A stretch of 64,000 nucleotides of DNA, taken from NCBI RefSeq assembly GCF_026343295.1, contig NZ_JAPELY010000003.1:1302001-1366000 (forward strand), given 5' to 3'. The DNA comes from Streptomyces sp. NBC_00083. Lineage in GTDB: Bacteria > Actinomycetota > Actinomycetes > Streptomycetales > Streptomycetaceae. This document shows, piece by piece, positions 8,270 through 19,100 of this stretch (position 1 is its first letter; every line of letters begins with the position of its first letter). A model generated the notes under the pieces. The model was not told the origin of the DNA. It saw nothing but the letters and a program-made list of their open reading frames with translations, and searched no databases. A program made the position numbers and the translations under genes.

Positions 8270-8779
8270 TCACAGGCGGGGGAAGCGGGGAGGCGGGGTG
8301 TCCCTCTCCCGTGCCGCACGCGCCGACCGGCCCAGGGCCCGGATGAGGTCGCGCGGCCGGCACGCGGAGCCGGGAAACCCCCGGCCCTCCAGCGCGGTCA
8401 GCGCCGCGCACTCGATGAGAAGGGTGAGCGCCACCGTCTCGTACTCGGGCGGCAACCCGTCGCCTTCCACGACCGCACGTCGGTTGCTGGGCAGGCCGGC
8501 GGCGAGATCCAGCGCTTGCAGCAGCAGCGCGCGGCCGCGCACTGCCAGCGCGGACCGCACCTCCACGCGCCCGCGATCGCGCGGAGCGAGCACCGTGGGC
8601 AGCGCGGCCTCGTACGAGCGAAGCAGCGCGGCCGCGAAGGGATCGGACAGGCCCTCATCACGCGGGGCGCGTCTCACTCCCGCATGCGGTGCCGAGAACC
8701 TTGCCCGCGCCAGACCGATGTTCAGCGCTTCCATGAAGGTGCGGCCGACGGCCGATTCCGGTTCGATTTCGGTGGCCAT
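8270..8779 (-). CDS. Unrecognised protein, downstream of flavin reductase
   Basis: A 169-residue, Ala/Leu/Arg-rich, probably helical protein with no motif I recognise and no signal peptide or membrane helix. Its start is six bases after the flavin reductase stop, so the two are almost certainly co-transcribed and may act together. It could be a small accessory protein of the monooxygenase system or an unrelated cluster gene. Confidence 0.65.
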   Translation of the reverse strand: MATEIEPESAVGRTFMEALNIGLARARFSAPHAGVRRAPRDEGLSDPFAAALLRSYEAALPTVLAPRDRGRVEVRSALAVRGRALLLQALDLAAGLPSNRRAVVEGDGLPPEYETVALTLLIECAALTALEGRGFPGSACRPRDLIRALGRSARAARERDTPPPRFPRL

Positions 8780-8785
8780 GAGAGC

Positions 8786-9319
8786 TCACCGGGAAGCGGC
8801 GAAGATCTGCTGGAATCTCCCGTTGAAGAACAACAGGCCGGACTCGTCGGCGGATGCGCTGGCGTTGACCACCTGACCGATGAATATGGAGTGGTCACCC
8901 ACGTCATGGGATTCCGAGAACTCGCATTCGAGCCATGCGACCGCGCCCAGGAGGAGCGGTGCACCGGTGGTGGGGCCGGGCTGCCAGCGCACGCCCTCGA
9001 ACTGCTCGGGCCCCAGAGGCCTCTCCTTGTCGGCGAAGTACCGTGCCGTGCGCTCCTGTTCCGCGCCCAGCACCGAAACGCCGAAGCGCCCCGCCGACAC
9101 GATCGACTGGTGCATGACCGCACTGTGGGAGACGCAGCACAGTACGGTCGGCGGGTCGAGCGACACCGAGGTGAACGCATTGGCCGTCATTCCGTGGATG
9201 TGCTCGCCGCCGACACTGAGCACCACGACACCCGTTGCGAAGCGGGACATTGTTTCGCGTAGTACCGACGGCGCGATCTGCACTCGGTCGGTGGTCTCGC
9301 GTGCGGATACAGAACTCAT
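8786..9319 (-). CDS. FMN/FAD flavin reductase, partner of group D monooxygenase
   Basis: This 177-residue protein matches the flavin reductase (HpaC-like) family: MSRFATGVVVLSV, the flavin-contacting GMTANAFTSVSLDPPTVLCC, and the late region VGDHSIFIGQVVNAS. Such enzymes use NAD(P)H to supply free reduced flavin to a separate oxygenase. The natural partner here is the acyl-CoA dehydrogenase-fold monooxygenase at 23034-24209, which lacks its own reductase. It is downstream of PKS3 on the same strand, after a terminator-like hairpin. Confidence 0.9.
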   Translation of the reverse strand: MSSVSARETTDRVQIAPSVLRETMSRFATGVVVLSVGGEHIHGMTANAFTSVSLDPPTVLCCVSHSAVMHQSIVSAGRFGVSVLGAEQERTARYFADKERPLGPEQFEGVRWQPGPTTGAPLLLGAVAWLECEFSESHDVGDHSIFIGQVVNASASADESGLLFFNGRFQQIFAASR

Positions 9320-9463
9320 GCCGGACCCTTCGGAAGATTCTTGGGACTGAACATAGGCTTGGGGATTCTGCGGACACCCATCACGAAGTAACTGGGTGTC
9401 GAATGACCGAGGCGGTAAAGCGCCGTGCCGTGGGCGCTGTTGTCCAGCGCCGACCCGGTGCCC

Positions 9464-9496
9464 CGACCGGGCGGCCCTTTCGGCGCCGCCCGGTCG
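9464..9496 (-). terminator. Hairpin terminator after PKS3
   Basis: A perfect 12-bp stem (CGACCGGGCGGC pairing with GCCGCCCGGTCG) with a 9-base loop lies just past the PKS3 stop. Confidence 0.7.
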
Positions 9497-9502
9497 GTCC
9501 GG

Positions 9503-12500
9503 TCAAGGGGCGGCGGGGAAATGCCCAGTACGCACGAAGAACCGTACGTATGTGTCGAACAACTCCTCGGTCAGCGGCGGGCATTCGATCCCACTGCCGG
9601 CCAGTTGCGCCTCGGTCTCCGTGGTGTCCATCGGGGGATAGAAGGCGTCCGTGTCGCCGGTCATCATCTCGAAGGCGTGCAGCAGGGGCGCCATCGCGTT
9701 GCCGGGGTCCTCCTGCACCACATCGCGCCAGGTGTCCCAGTCCACCTCGCGCAAGGAGTATCCGAGCGTACGCAGCCGCTGTACGCACGCCTTGAGGCTC
9801 AGCGCGCTGGGATTGAACAGGTGGAAGGTGCCGCCAGCGGCACCGGACCGTCGCGAGAGGCCGAGGACGGCCGCGCTCACGTAGTCGACCGGCAGCAGGT
9901 GGAAGCGGCCGCCGACATCGGCCGGCACGGCCCCCGCCTGAATCAGGCCCTTCATGCTCAGCCAGACGAAGTCACTGGTCTGGCAGGCGCCGTTGACCTG
10001 GTCGCCGGAGATCACATCGACCCGGTACACGGACACGGGCAGGCCGCGGTCCCGGGCGATACCGATGAGCTGCTCCGCCACCCACTTGCTCTGCAGGTAA
10101 CCGCTGGGCAGACGCTCGGGGGGACCCGTCGGGTCGGTCACCTTCAGCGGCACCCCCGGGGTCACCGCGCTCTCGAAGACCCCGACGGTCGACAAGTAGT
10201 GCACCGGCACGGTGCGGTGGCGCGCTGCGAGGCGCAGCACCGTCTCGGTGCCGACGACGTTGGCGTCCCTCAGCGTGCTGTACGGATGCAGCCAGTGCAC
10301 CTGGGCGCCGTTGTGGTAGACGACGTCGACGGTCTCGGCGAGCCGGTCGAAGTCCTGCTCACTCAGACCGAGCCGGGGCTGCGCCAGGTCACCGACGACG
10401 ACGGAGAGCCGGTCGGGGTCCATCTGCTCCCACACGCCGTAGCGTTCCAGGTTCTCCTTGAGCCGCGCACGGGCGACGTTGTGATCGGCACCCCGGACCA
10501 GGCAGTGCACCGTCGCCCGGGTCGAGCGCATCAGATCCCGCAGCAGGAACGCGCCGAGGAACCCGCTGGCCCCGGTGAGCAGGACCTGGTCCGGATCGTC
10601 GACGACCCGGACGACGTCGGCCGCCGGCCGGAGGTCTCCCGCCAGTCGTACGTCGGCGGCGAAGTCGGGCACCTGGGGCCCGAGCGCCCCGCCCGCGGCA
10701 GGTTCACCGGTCAGCTCACTCAGCAGATAGCCCGCGAGCGCCGCGGGAGTGGGATGGTCGAACACCACCGTCGCGGGCAGCCGGAACCCCGCGAGCACAT
10801 TGAGGTGGTTGCGCAGCTCCACCGCGGTCAGAGAGTCGATGCCCAGTTTGAGGAACGGCTCGCTGTCCTTGATCCCATCGGCGCCGCCATGGCCGAGGAC
10901 CACGGCGATCGCTTCCTTCACGGTCTCGGTCACCAGACGCAGCCGCTCGCTCTCGTCGAGCTTGGCGAGGCGCTCGGCGATCGGCTCCGCGGCGGTCCGC
11001 GCGCCCTGTGCCGAACGACGCCGGGGACCGCGCACCAGCTCCCGCAGGAGAGGGGGAGCCTCGTCGAGTTCGCGTACGGCGGTGAGGTTCACGGGGGTGG
11101 CGACCACGGTGGGCCGGTCCAGGGCGAGCGCCAAGTCGAGGACTGCGGTGCCGGTCTCCGGTGTGACGGGCAGGAACCCGCTGCGGGCGATGCGTTGGAG
11201 GTCGGTCTCGTCCAGCCCCCCCGACATGCCGCCGTCCTGCGACCAGAGCCCCCAGGCGATCGAGGTCGCCGCGAGACCCTGAGCGGACCGGTGCTCGGCC
11301 AGAGCGTCCAGGAAGGAGTTGGCCGCGGCGTAGGTCGACTGACCGGGGCCGCCCACCACTGCGGCGATCGAGGAGAACAGAACGAAGGCCGCGAGGTCCG
11401 CCCCGCGGACCAGCTCGTGAAGATGCCAGGCGGCGTCCGCCTTCGGCCGCAGTACGGCGGAGAGCCGCTCGGGGGTCTGCGACCCGACCAGCCCGTCGTC
11501 CAGGACGCCGGCGGCGTGCAGCACGGCCGTCAGCGGATGGCGCTCGGGTATCCCGTCCAGGAGCGCGGCCACGTCGTCGCGCTCCGCCACGTCGCAGGCG
11601 GCGATGGTGACCTCGGCGCCGAGCTCCGTCAGCTCTGCGACCAACTCGCGTGCTCCTGGCGCCTGTTCACCGCTCCGGCTGGTGAGCAGCAGATGGCGGA
11701 CACCGTGCACACGCACCAAATGACGGGCGAACAGTGCACCGAGAGAGCCGGTGCCGCCCGTGATGAGAACCGTGCCCTCGCTGTTCCAGCGGGGCGCGGC
11801 GGCCATGCCCGCGGCGGGCGCGAGCCGGCGCAGACGGGGCACGAACAACTGCCCCGCGCGCAAGGCCGACTGCGGTTCACCGGCGCCGATGACCGCATCA
11901 GGCACCGTCCAGGCATCGCCATCACCGTCCACGTATGCGTCGGTGTCGATCAGCAGGATCGTGCCGGGTGCCTCCGACTGCACGGACCGCAGCAGACCCC
12001 ACACGGCCGCGGCGCTCGGATCGGCGCTCTCGCCCGTACGGACGCTCAGGGCGCCCCGGGTCACCACGACGAGCGGCACGTCGGCGAGCCGGTCGTCCGC
12101 GAGCCAGCCCCGGACCAGTCGCAGCAGACGCAGCGTGGCGTCGTGCGCGGCGGCGGCCAGGTCCTCGCCGGCCGGGGTGGGGACGGACACGGCGACGGCG
12201 TCGAGGGGTGCGCCGGACGCGACCGCCGTCGCGACATCGGCCACCGTGTCGAAGCGCCGCGCACCGGGCAGGTCGCCGTCCAGGACGCCCCAGCGCACCG
12301 GCGCCTCGCGAGGCGCCACGGGCAACGCCACCCAGTCGACGTGGAAGAGGTGATCGGTGGTGCGTGCCGCGGCCCCCGCGACTTCTGCGGCACCCAACCG
12401 CCGCAAACGCACCGAGTCGATCGTCGCGACGGGCAGACCCGCCGCGTCGGCCACCCGCACCGCGGGCCGGCCGTCGTCGGCGGCGAGGGCCAGCCGCACC

Positions 12501-15500
12501 CGCAGCGCGGACGCGCCACTCGCGTGCAGACGCACGCCGTGCCACTCCGACACCATCGCTGCTCCCTGCTCGCCCTGCGGCGCGCCCTCCGCGGAGGTGG
12601 GCAGTGCCGCACGCAGGGCCGCATCGAGCAGCGCCGGGTGCAGCAGGTAGGCCGCTGCGTCCTCCTGCTCGCCCGGTGCCACTTCGGCGAACACCTCGTC
12701 GCCCCGCCGCCATACGGCCCCGAGGGTCTGGAACGCGGGACCGTACTGGACGCCCGAGCGGGCGAGTCCCGCGTACACCTCCGCCGGATCGACGGGCTGT
12801 GCGCCTGCGGGCGGCCACGCACCCACCTCGGCCGGGCTGTCCCCGGCGCGTACGCTCAACGTCCCGTGGGCGTGTGCCGTCCACAGCACCTCGCCCTCGT
12901 CCGGTCGCGCGTGCACGGTGACGGACCGCCGCCCCGCCGCGTCGGGTGCGCCCACGGCGACCTGGATCTGCACACCACCGTGCCGGTCGAGGACGAGGGG
13001 AGCCTCCGTCACCAACTCGTCCAGGCTGGTGGCGCCGACCTCGTCGCCGGCGCGTACCGCCAGTTCCAGCAGCGCCGACGCGGGCACGACCACCGCGTCA
13101 CCAACTCGGTGGTCCGCCAGCCAGGGGTGTGTACGCAGCGAGATCCGGCTGGTGAACAGGGCCCCGTCGTCGCCGGCCACGGAGATCGCCGCACCCAGTA
13201 GGGGATGCCCGCCCGGCCTGAGCCCGAGCTTCGCGGGGTCGGCGTTCCCCGTCGCGGCCTGGACCCAGTACCGCTTGCGTTGGAAGGGATAGGTGGGGAG
13301 GTCGGTGTGGCGGGCGTCGGTGTTCTGGAGGCAGGCGGCCCAGTCGACGGAGCCGCCTTGGTTGTGGATGTGGGCCAGTGCGGTCAGGAGGCTTTCCACC
13401 TGTGACTTGTCGCGGTGCTGGGTGGCGGCGGCAATGAGGTGGGGCCGGTCGAGGGTGTCGCGGGTGAGGGCGGTGAGGGTGGCGTCGGGGCCGATCTCGA
13501 TGTAGGTGGTGACGCCGTTGTGTTCGAGGGTGTGAAGGGCGTCCGCGAAGCGGACGGTGCCGCGGAGTTGGTCGGCCCAGTAGTCGGGGGCGCGGAAGCG
13601 GTCGTCGGCGAGGTGTCCGGTGAGAGTGGAGACGAGGGGGATGGCCGGGGGTTGGTAGGTGAGGTGGGCGGCGGATCGCCGGAATTCGTCGAGGATGGGG
13701 TCCATGTGGGGGGAGTGGAAGGCGTGGCTGACGTTGAGGCGGGTGGTCTTGTGGCCTTGGGCTCGTAGCTGTTGGGCTATTTCTTCGGCTGTGTCGGTGT
13801 CGCCGGATATGACGGTGGAGTTGGGTGTGTTGAGGGCGGCGATGGTGACGTTGGGGTGGTGGGTGAGGTGGGGGGTGATGTCATGTTCGCCGGCCTGGAT
13901 GGCGATCATGGTGCCGCCGGTGGGGGCGGTTTGCATGAGGCGGGCGCGGGTGGTGATGAGGTGGGCGGCGTCGGTGAGGGTGAGGGTGCCGGCGATGTGG
14001 GCGGCGGTGATTTCGCCGATGGAGTGGCCGGTGACGTAGTCGGGTTGTATGCCGAGGGTGGTGAGGAGGTGGTAGAGGGCTGTTTCGTGGGCGAAGAGGG
14101 CGGGTTGGGTGTGGGCGGTGTCGTTGAGGTGGCGGCCCGTTTCGATGGTGGTTTTGACGGGTTGGGTGAGGTGGGGGTCGAGGGCGGCGGCTGCCTTGTC
14201 GAAGGCGGTGCGGTAGGCGGGGAAGGTGTCGTACAACTCCTGTCCCATGCCGAGGCGTTGAGATCCCTGGCCGGTGAAGAGGAAGGCGGTACGGCCGCTG
14301 GTGCGTCGGCCCACGGTCAGTCGCGGGTGTGCCGTGTCCGCGGCCAGGGCCCGCAGAGCGGACAGCAGTTCGCCGCGGTCGCCCGTCGTGATGGTCGCCC
14401 GGTGGTCGTGGTGGGTGCGGGTGGTGGCGAGGGAGTGGGCGAGGTCGGTGTCTGTGGTCTCGGGGTGGGTGTCCAGGTGGGTGATGAGGCGTTCGGCCTG
14501 GGCGCGCAGGGCGGATTCGCTCTTGGCCGAGAGAGTGAAGGGCAGCACGGGCAGCCGGGCCGGGGCGTCGACGGCCGCGACGGCCGCGGTGCTCGTGGCG
14601 GCGGCGTCCGGTGCTGTGCTGCCTGCCTCGGCGGTGGCCGGCGTGGCGCTGCCCGCCCCGGTGATGTCCGCTGCGTCGGCGTCGGGTGTGCCAGGGCCGG
14701 GAGCGTCGGTGGCGGGCGCTTCCTCCAGGATCACGTGCGCGTTCGTACCGCTCACACCGAACGCGGAGACGGCGGCACGTCGCGGCTCCTCCTTGTCCGG
14801 CCATTTGCGTTCCTCGGTGAGGAGTTCGACGGCGCCGGTGTCCCAGTCGATCATGGGTGAGGGCTCGTCGACGTGGAGTGTCTTGGGCAGGACACCGTGT
14901 CGCATCGCCTGCACCATCTTGATGACCCCGCCGACCCCCGCGGCCGCGACGGTGTGTCCGATGTTGGATTTCAATGAGCCGAGGTAGAGGGGGTGTTGGT
15001 GGGGGCGGTTGTGGCCGTAGGTGGCGAGGAGTGCTTGGGCTTCGATGGGGTCGCCGAGGCGGGTGCCGGTGCCGTGGGCTTCGACGGCGTCGATGTCGTG
15101 GGTGGTGAGGTGGGCGTCGGCGAGGGCTTGGCGGATGACGCGTTCTTGTGAGGGGCCGTTGGGGGCGGTGAGGCCGTTGCTTGCGCCGTCCTGGTTGACG
15201 GCGGAGCCGCGTAGGACGGCGAGGACGGTGTGGCCGTTGGCGCGGGCGTCGGAGAGGCGCTCGACCAGGAGGAGGCCGACGCCCTCGGACCAGGACGTGC
15301 CGTCGGCGGCCGCCGCGAACGACTTGATCCGACCGTCGGGCGCGAGACCGCTCTGACGGGAGAAATCGACGAACCCGCTCGGGGTCGCCGTCACGGTCAC
15401 CCCGCCCGCGAGTGCGAGGTCGCACTCGCCGCGACGCAGCGCGCCGGCGGCGAGATGCAGGGCGACGAGCGACGACGAGCAGGCCGTGTCCACCGAGATC

Positions 15501-16090
15501 GCCGGACCCTCGAAACCGAAGGTGTAGGAGATGCGGCCCGAAGCGATACTGCTCAGCTTGCTGGTGAGCAGATACCCCTCGAACTCCTCGGGTCCTTCGA
15601 GCCCCAGGTAACTCTGCTCCACCACGCCCGCGTACACCCCGGTGCGGCTGCCCCGCAGGGTGTCGGGGTCGATGCCGGCCCGCTCGAAGGTCTCCCACGC
15701 CGTTTCGAGCAGCAGCCGCTGCTGCGGGTCCATCGCCTGGGCCTCACGCGGCGAGATGGCGAAGAACTCCGCGTCGAAGAGGTCCGCGTCGTGCAGGAAC
15801 CCGCCCTCACGCGTGTACGAGGTGCCGGGCTTGCTCGGATCGGGGTCGTAGAGTCCGTCCAGGTCCCAACCGCGGTTGTCCGGAAAGGGCGTGATGGCGT
15901 CCACGCCGTCGGTCACCAGCTGCCACAGGTCCTCGGGTGAGGCCACCCCGCCCGGGAACCGGCAGGCCATCGAGACGATGGCGATCGGATCGGTGGATGC
16001 ACCTTCCAGCTCCGTGATCCGTTCCTTGGCCTTGTGGAGATCGGCGGTCACCCGCCGGAGGTATGCGACGAGCTTCTCTTCATTGGACAT
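9503..16090 (-). CDS. PKS3: module 4 (KS-AT-DH-KR-ACP) with terminal thioester reductase
   Basis: The 2195-residue protein opens with a coiled docking helix (about residues 1-32). Domains follow in order: KS (34-455; Cys204 in DTACSSS), AT (about 600-880; GHSIGE and HAFH, malonyl type), DH (about 955-1220; HRVGDAVVVP, YGPAFQ, HPALLDAAL), KR (about 1435-1610; TGGTGSLG, LDD so B-type, Tyr in YAAAN), ACP (Ser about 1750; LGIDSLTAVE) and a thioester reductase (about 1830-2195; TGASGFLG, and YxxxK in GYLQSKW). The reductase releases the C10 chain as an aldehyde for transamination. No ER is present. It follows PKS2 after 44 bases in one operon; AGGAG precedes the ATG by 13 bases. Confidence 0.95.
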   Translation of the reverse strand: MSNEEKLVAYLRRVTADLHKAKERITELEGASTDPIAIVSMACRFPGGVASPEDLWQLVTDGVDAITPFPDNRGWDLDGLYDPDPSKPGTSYTREGGFLHDADLFDAEFFAISPREAQAMDPQQRLLLETAWETFERAGIDPDTLRGSRTGVYAGVVEQSYLGLEGPEEFEGYLLTSKLSSIASGRISYTFGFEGPAISVDTACSSSLVALHLAAGALRRGECDLALAGGVTVTATPSGFVDFSRQSGLAPDGRIKSFAAAADGTSWSEGVGLLLVERLSDARANGHTVLAVLRGSAVNQDGASNGLTAPNGPSQERVIRQALADAHLTTHDIDAVEAHGTGTRLGDPIEAQALLATYGHNRPHQHPLYLGSLKSNIGHTVAAAGVGGVIKMVQAMRHGVLPKTLHVDEPSPMIDWDTGAVELLTEERKWPDKEEPRRAAVSAFGVSGTNAHVILEEAPATDAPGPGTPDADAADITGAGSATPATAEAGSTAPDAAATSTAAVAAVDAPARLPVLPFTLSAKSESALRAQAERLITHLDTHPETTDTDLAHSLATTRTHHDHRATITTGDRGELLSALRALAADTAHPRLTVGRRTSGRTAFLFTGQGSQRLGMGQELYDTFPAYRTAFDKAAAALDPHLTQPVKTTIETGRHLNDTAHTQPALFAHETALYHLLTTLGIQPDYVTGHSIGEITAAHIAGTLTLTDAAHLITTRARLMQTAPTGGTMIAIQAGEHDITPHLTHHPNVTIAALNTPNSTVISGDTDTAEEIAQQLRAQGHKTTRLNVSHAFHSPHMDPILDEFRRSAAHLTYQPPAIPLVSTLTGHLADDRFRAPDYWADQLRGTVRFADALHTLEHNGVTTYIEIGPDATLTALTRDTLDRPHLIAAATQHRDKSQVESLLTALAHIHNQGGSVDWAACLQNTDARHTDLPTYPFQRKRYWVQAATGNADPAKLGLRPGGHPLLGAAISVAGDDGALFTSRISLRTHPWLADHRVGDAVVVPASALLELAVRAGDEVGATSLDELVTEAPLVLDRHGGVQIQVAVGAPDAAGRRSVTVHARPDEGEVLWTAHAHGTLSVRAGDSPAEVGAWPPAGAQPVDPAEVYAGLARSGVQYGPAFQTLGAVWRRGDEVFAEVAPGEQEDAAAYLLHPALLDAALRAALPTSAEGAPQGEQGAAMVSEWHGVRLHASGASALRVRLALAADDGRPAVRVADAAGLPVATIDSVRLRRLGAAEVAGAAARTTDHLFHVDWVALPVAPREAPVRWGVLDGDLPGARRFDTVADVATAVASGAPLDAVAVSVPTPAGEDLAAAAHDATLRLLRLVRGWLADDRLADVPLVVVTRGALSVRTGESADPSAAAVWGLLRSVQSEAPGTILLIDTDAYVDGDGDAWTVPDAVIGAGEPQSALRAGQLFVPRLRRLAPAAGMAAAPRWNSEGTVLITGGTGSLGALFARHLVRVHGVRHLLLTSRSGEQAPGARELVAELTELGAEVTIAACDVAERDDVAALLDGIPERHPLTAVLHAAGVLDDGLVGSQTPERLSAVLRPKADAAWHLHELVRGADLAAFVLFSSIAAVVGGPGQSTYAAANSFLDALAEHRSAQGLAATSIAWGLWSQDGGMSGGLDETDLQRIARSGFLPVTPETGTAVLDLALALDRPTVVATPVNLTAVRELDEAPPLLRELVRGPRRRSAQGARTAAEPIAERLAKLDESERLRLVTETVKEAIAVVLGHGGADGIKDSEPFLKLGIDSLTAVELRNHLNVLAGFRLPATVVFDHPTPAALAGYLLSELTGEPAAGGALGPQVPDFAADVRLAGDLRPAADVVRVVDDPDQVLLTGASGFLGAFLLRDLMRSTRATVHCLVRGADHNVARARLKENLERYGVWEQMDPDRLSVVVGDLAQPRLGLSEQDFDRLAETVDVVYHNGAQVHWLHPYSTLRDANVVGTETVLRLAARHRTVPVHYLSTVGVFESAVTPGVPLKVTDPTGPPERLPSGYLQSKWVAEQLIGIARDRGLPVSVYRVDVISGDQVNGACQTSDFVWLSMKGLIQAGAVPADVGGRFHLLPVDYVSAAVLGLSRRSGAAGGTFHLFNPSALSLKACVQRLRTLGYSLREVDWDTWRDVVQEDPGNAMAPLLHAFEMMTGDTDAFYPPMDTTETEAQLAGSGIECPPLTEELFDTYVRFFVRTGHFPAAP
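13501..14260 (-). repeat. Near-identical AT block, copy A (PKS3)
   Basis: This block of AT coding sequence recurs almost base for base at 19101-19864 and 45081-45840. The copies share long stretches, for example the GHSIGEITAAHI region. The ATs of modules 1 and 2 do not share this sequence. Confidence 0.85.
14961..15337 (-). repeat. Near-identical KS block, copy A (PKS3)
   Basis: About 377 bp of KS coding sequence matches 20534-20910 of PKS2 with, as far as I can read, one mismatch (a synonymous change near 15200). Confidence 0.85.
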
Positions 16091-16134
16091 ACAGGATCTG
16101 TTTCTCCTAGAGCGGCAACGAGGGACGGGCTCGG

Positions 16135-19100
16135 TCAGGGGGTGGACTCGCCGAACTGTGAGTCGATGAAGCTGAAGAGCTCGTCCGCCGAAGCCGACGA
16201 GAGAGCATCGACCGTGTCCGCGTCCGTAGGCGTGTTCAGCTTGGCCACGAGGGCCTGCAGTCGGGACGCGATCTCGGTCCGTTCCGCCGGGTCCTGCGGG
16301 GACGCGGCCAACGCCCCTTCCAGCCGCTCCAGGTCGGCGAGGATCCCCGGGGCCGCGGCGTCGAGCCTGGCTTCCACCTGCCGCAGCACCTGATCGGCGA
16401 GGGCCGCGGGTGTGGGGTGGTCGAAGACCGTGGTCGCGGGCAGCCGGATGCCGGTGGCCGCGTTGAGCCGGTTGCGCAGCTCGACGCCGGTCATGGAGTC
16501 GAGGCCCAGCTCCTGGAAGGAACGCTCCGCGGGCACGGTGTCACCGGACGCGTGGCCCAGCACGGCCGCCAGTTCCGTGCGCACCAGGAGCAGCGCCCAC
16601 CGCTCCCGCTCCACGGGGGAGAGGGCGGCCAGTTGCTGCGCCGTCGAATCCTGTGCGGACGTCGAGGCAAGGGCCGTGGGCCGGGCGGGGCCGGCGCCGG
16701 CCACGGTGCGCAGGAGGCGCGGCACTCCGTCCGCGGTGCCGAGCAGACCGGCCCGGTTCAGCGGGGTGGCGACCAGCGCCACCGCGTCCGTGCCGAGCGC
16801 CCGGTCGAACAGGGCGAGCCCCTGCGAACGCGTCGTGAGGTGGAAGCCGCTGCGGACGAAACGTTCGACGTCCTTGGCGTCGAGGCCGCGGTTGATCCCG
16901 CCGACGAGCCCGTCACCGGTCTTGTCGTCGGTCGCCTCCGGCTGCCACAGACCCCAAGCGAGGGAACGGGCGTGCTTGCCCTCGGCCCGCCGACGATGAG
17001 CGAGCGCGTCCAGGAAGGCGTTGGCCGCCGCGTAGTTGGACTGGCCGGGTCCGCCGAAGACGCCCACGGTGGAGGAGAACAGCACGAACGCGTCCAGGTC
17101 CATGGTCCGCGTCAGCTCATGCAGGTTCCAGGCCCCGTCCGCCTTGGGACGCAGTACCGCGTCGAGCCGCGCCGGGGTCAGCGCCCCGACCAGGCCGTTG
17201 TCGAGCACTCCTGCGGCATGCACCACACCGGAAAGCCGTCGGCCGGCCGGAAGGTCCGCGAGGAGTGCGGCGAGCGCGTCCCGGTCCGCCACGTCGCAGG
17301 CGGCGATGGTGACCTCGGCACCGAGCCACTTGAGGTCACGCGTCAACTCGGCTGCTCCCTCGGCCTGTTCACCCGAGCGGCTGACGAGGAGAAGGTGCCG
17401 TACGCCGTGGGCGGTGACCAGGTGCTGGGCGAGGAGCGCACCGAGCGTGCCGGTGCCGCCGGTGATCAAAACGGTTCCGTCGGCGAGTCCGGGCGGTGCG
17501 AGGTCCGGCTCGGCGGCCCCCTCGGCCGCAGCGGCCGGTGACAGCCGGGGCGTCAGCAACACACCGCCTCGCAGGGCGACTTCGGGCTCCTCGGTGGCCA
17601 GGACGGCCGCCAGCCCCTCGGCCGTGACCTCGCCGTCGCCGTCGCTGTCGACGAGCACGATCCGTCCCGGCGCCTCGGAGCGAGCGGACCGCACCAGACC
17701 CCACAGGGCGGCGGCCGACGGGTTCGGCACGTCCGAGTCGGACGCCGCCACCGCCCCCCGGGTCACGACGACGAGTGCGAGGTCCAGGAGTCGCTCGTCG
17801 GACTGCCATGCTTGGAGCACGGCGAGCACGCGTGCCGCTTCCTCGTGTACGGCGGCCGCCGGCCGCGCGGGCTCGGTCGCCGGCAACGCAAGCACCACCG
17901 CGTCGCAGCGGTGGGCGGCGGCAGCGATCGCTTCGACGCTGCCGAACGCCTCGACGCCCGGTGCTCCTTCGAGACCGGTGAGCGTCCTGTCCTGCGCAGT
18001 GTCCGCGCCGTCCCAGCCGAGTACGGACCAGCGCACCGCCGGCACCTCTCCCGGCTCGGCCGCGGGGACCCACTCGACGCGGAAGAGCGCGTCGGCCGTT
18101 GTGCCGGCGTCGGCGGTGAACCGCTCAGCGGCGACGTCCTGATACTCGATCGAGTCGACCGTGACGACCGGCTGACCAGCACCGTCAGTGAGGTGGAGGG
18201 TGACGGTGTCCGCATCTCGCTCGACGACCCGGGCCTGTACGGTGACGGCTCCGACGGCGTGGAGCCGCACCCCACGCCAGTCGGCGGGCACCCGCACCGT
18301 TCCCTCTGCGCCGCTGCGCAGCGGCAGCGCCGCGTCGAGCAGATACGGATGAATCCCGTAGCGTGCGGCCTCGTCGGTCAGTTCCTCCGGCAGCCGGATC
18401 GCGACCCCCTTGCCGGCGTCGGATGGTGGCTCGGGCCGACGGCTCGTCGCGTCCGCCGGCAGGCAGACCCCCTCGGCGTGCAAGGTCCACGGCGCTTGCG
18501 TGACACCGTCCGGCCGTGTGGACACGCTCACCTCGGGACGGCCCGTGCCGTCGAGCGCACCGACCCGCACCTGCAACTCCACTTCACCCTGGGGCGGGAG
18601 CACCAGAGGTTCGCGCAGGACGAACTCGTCCAGACCCGGGGAGCCGATGTTGTCGCAGGCTCGAACCGCGAGTTCGACGAGCGCCGCGGCGGACACCACG
18701 GCGGAACCGGCCACGTCGTGAACGACGAGTGTGGGGTGGAGTGCCAGGGAGACGCGGCTGGTGAGCACGGTCTCGGAGGAGTGGGCGAGCGGCTGCGGGA
18801 CGCCGAGCAGCGGATGCCCGCTTTCCCTCGTCCGCACGGGCGCGGCGGCGGTGGACGCCTCGAGCCAGTACCGCTCGTTCTGGAACGCGTAGGTGGGCAG
18901 GTCCGTGGGGTGGGGAGTTGGCTCGTGGTGTGTGGTCGGCCAGTTGATGGTGGTGCGGTGGGTGTGGAGGGTGGCGAGGGTGGTGAGGAGGGTGGTTGCT
19001 TGGGATTTGTCTCTGCGTTGGGTGTTGAGGACGAGTGCGTTCTGGGGTTGGTCGAGGGTGTCGCGGGTGAGGGTGGTGAGGGTGGCGTCGGGGCCGATTT

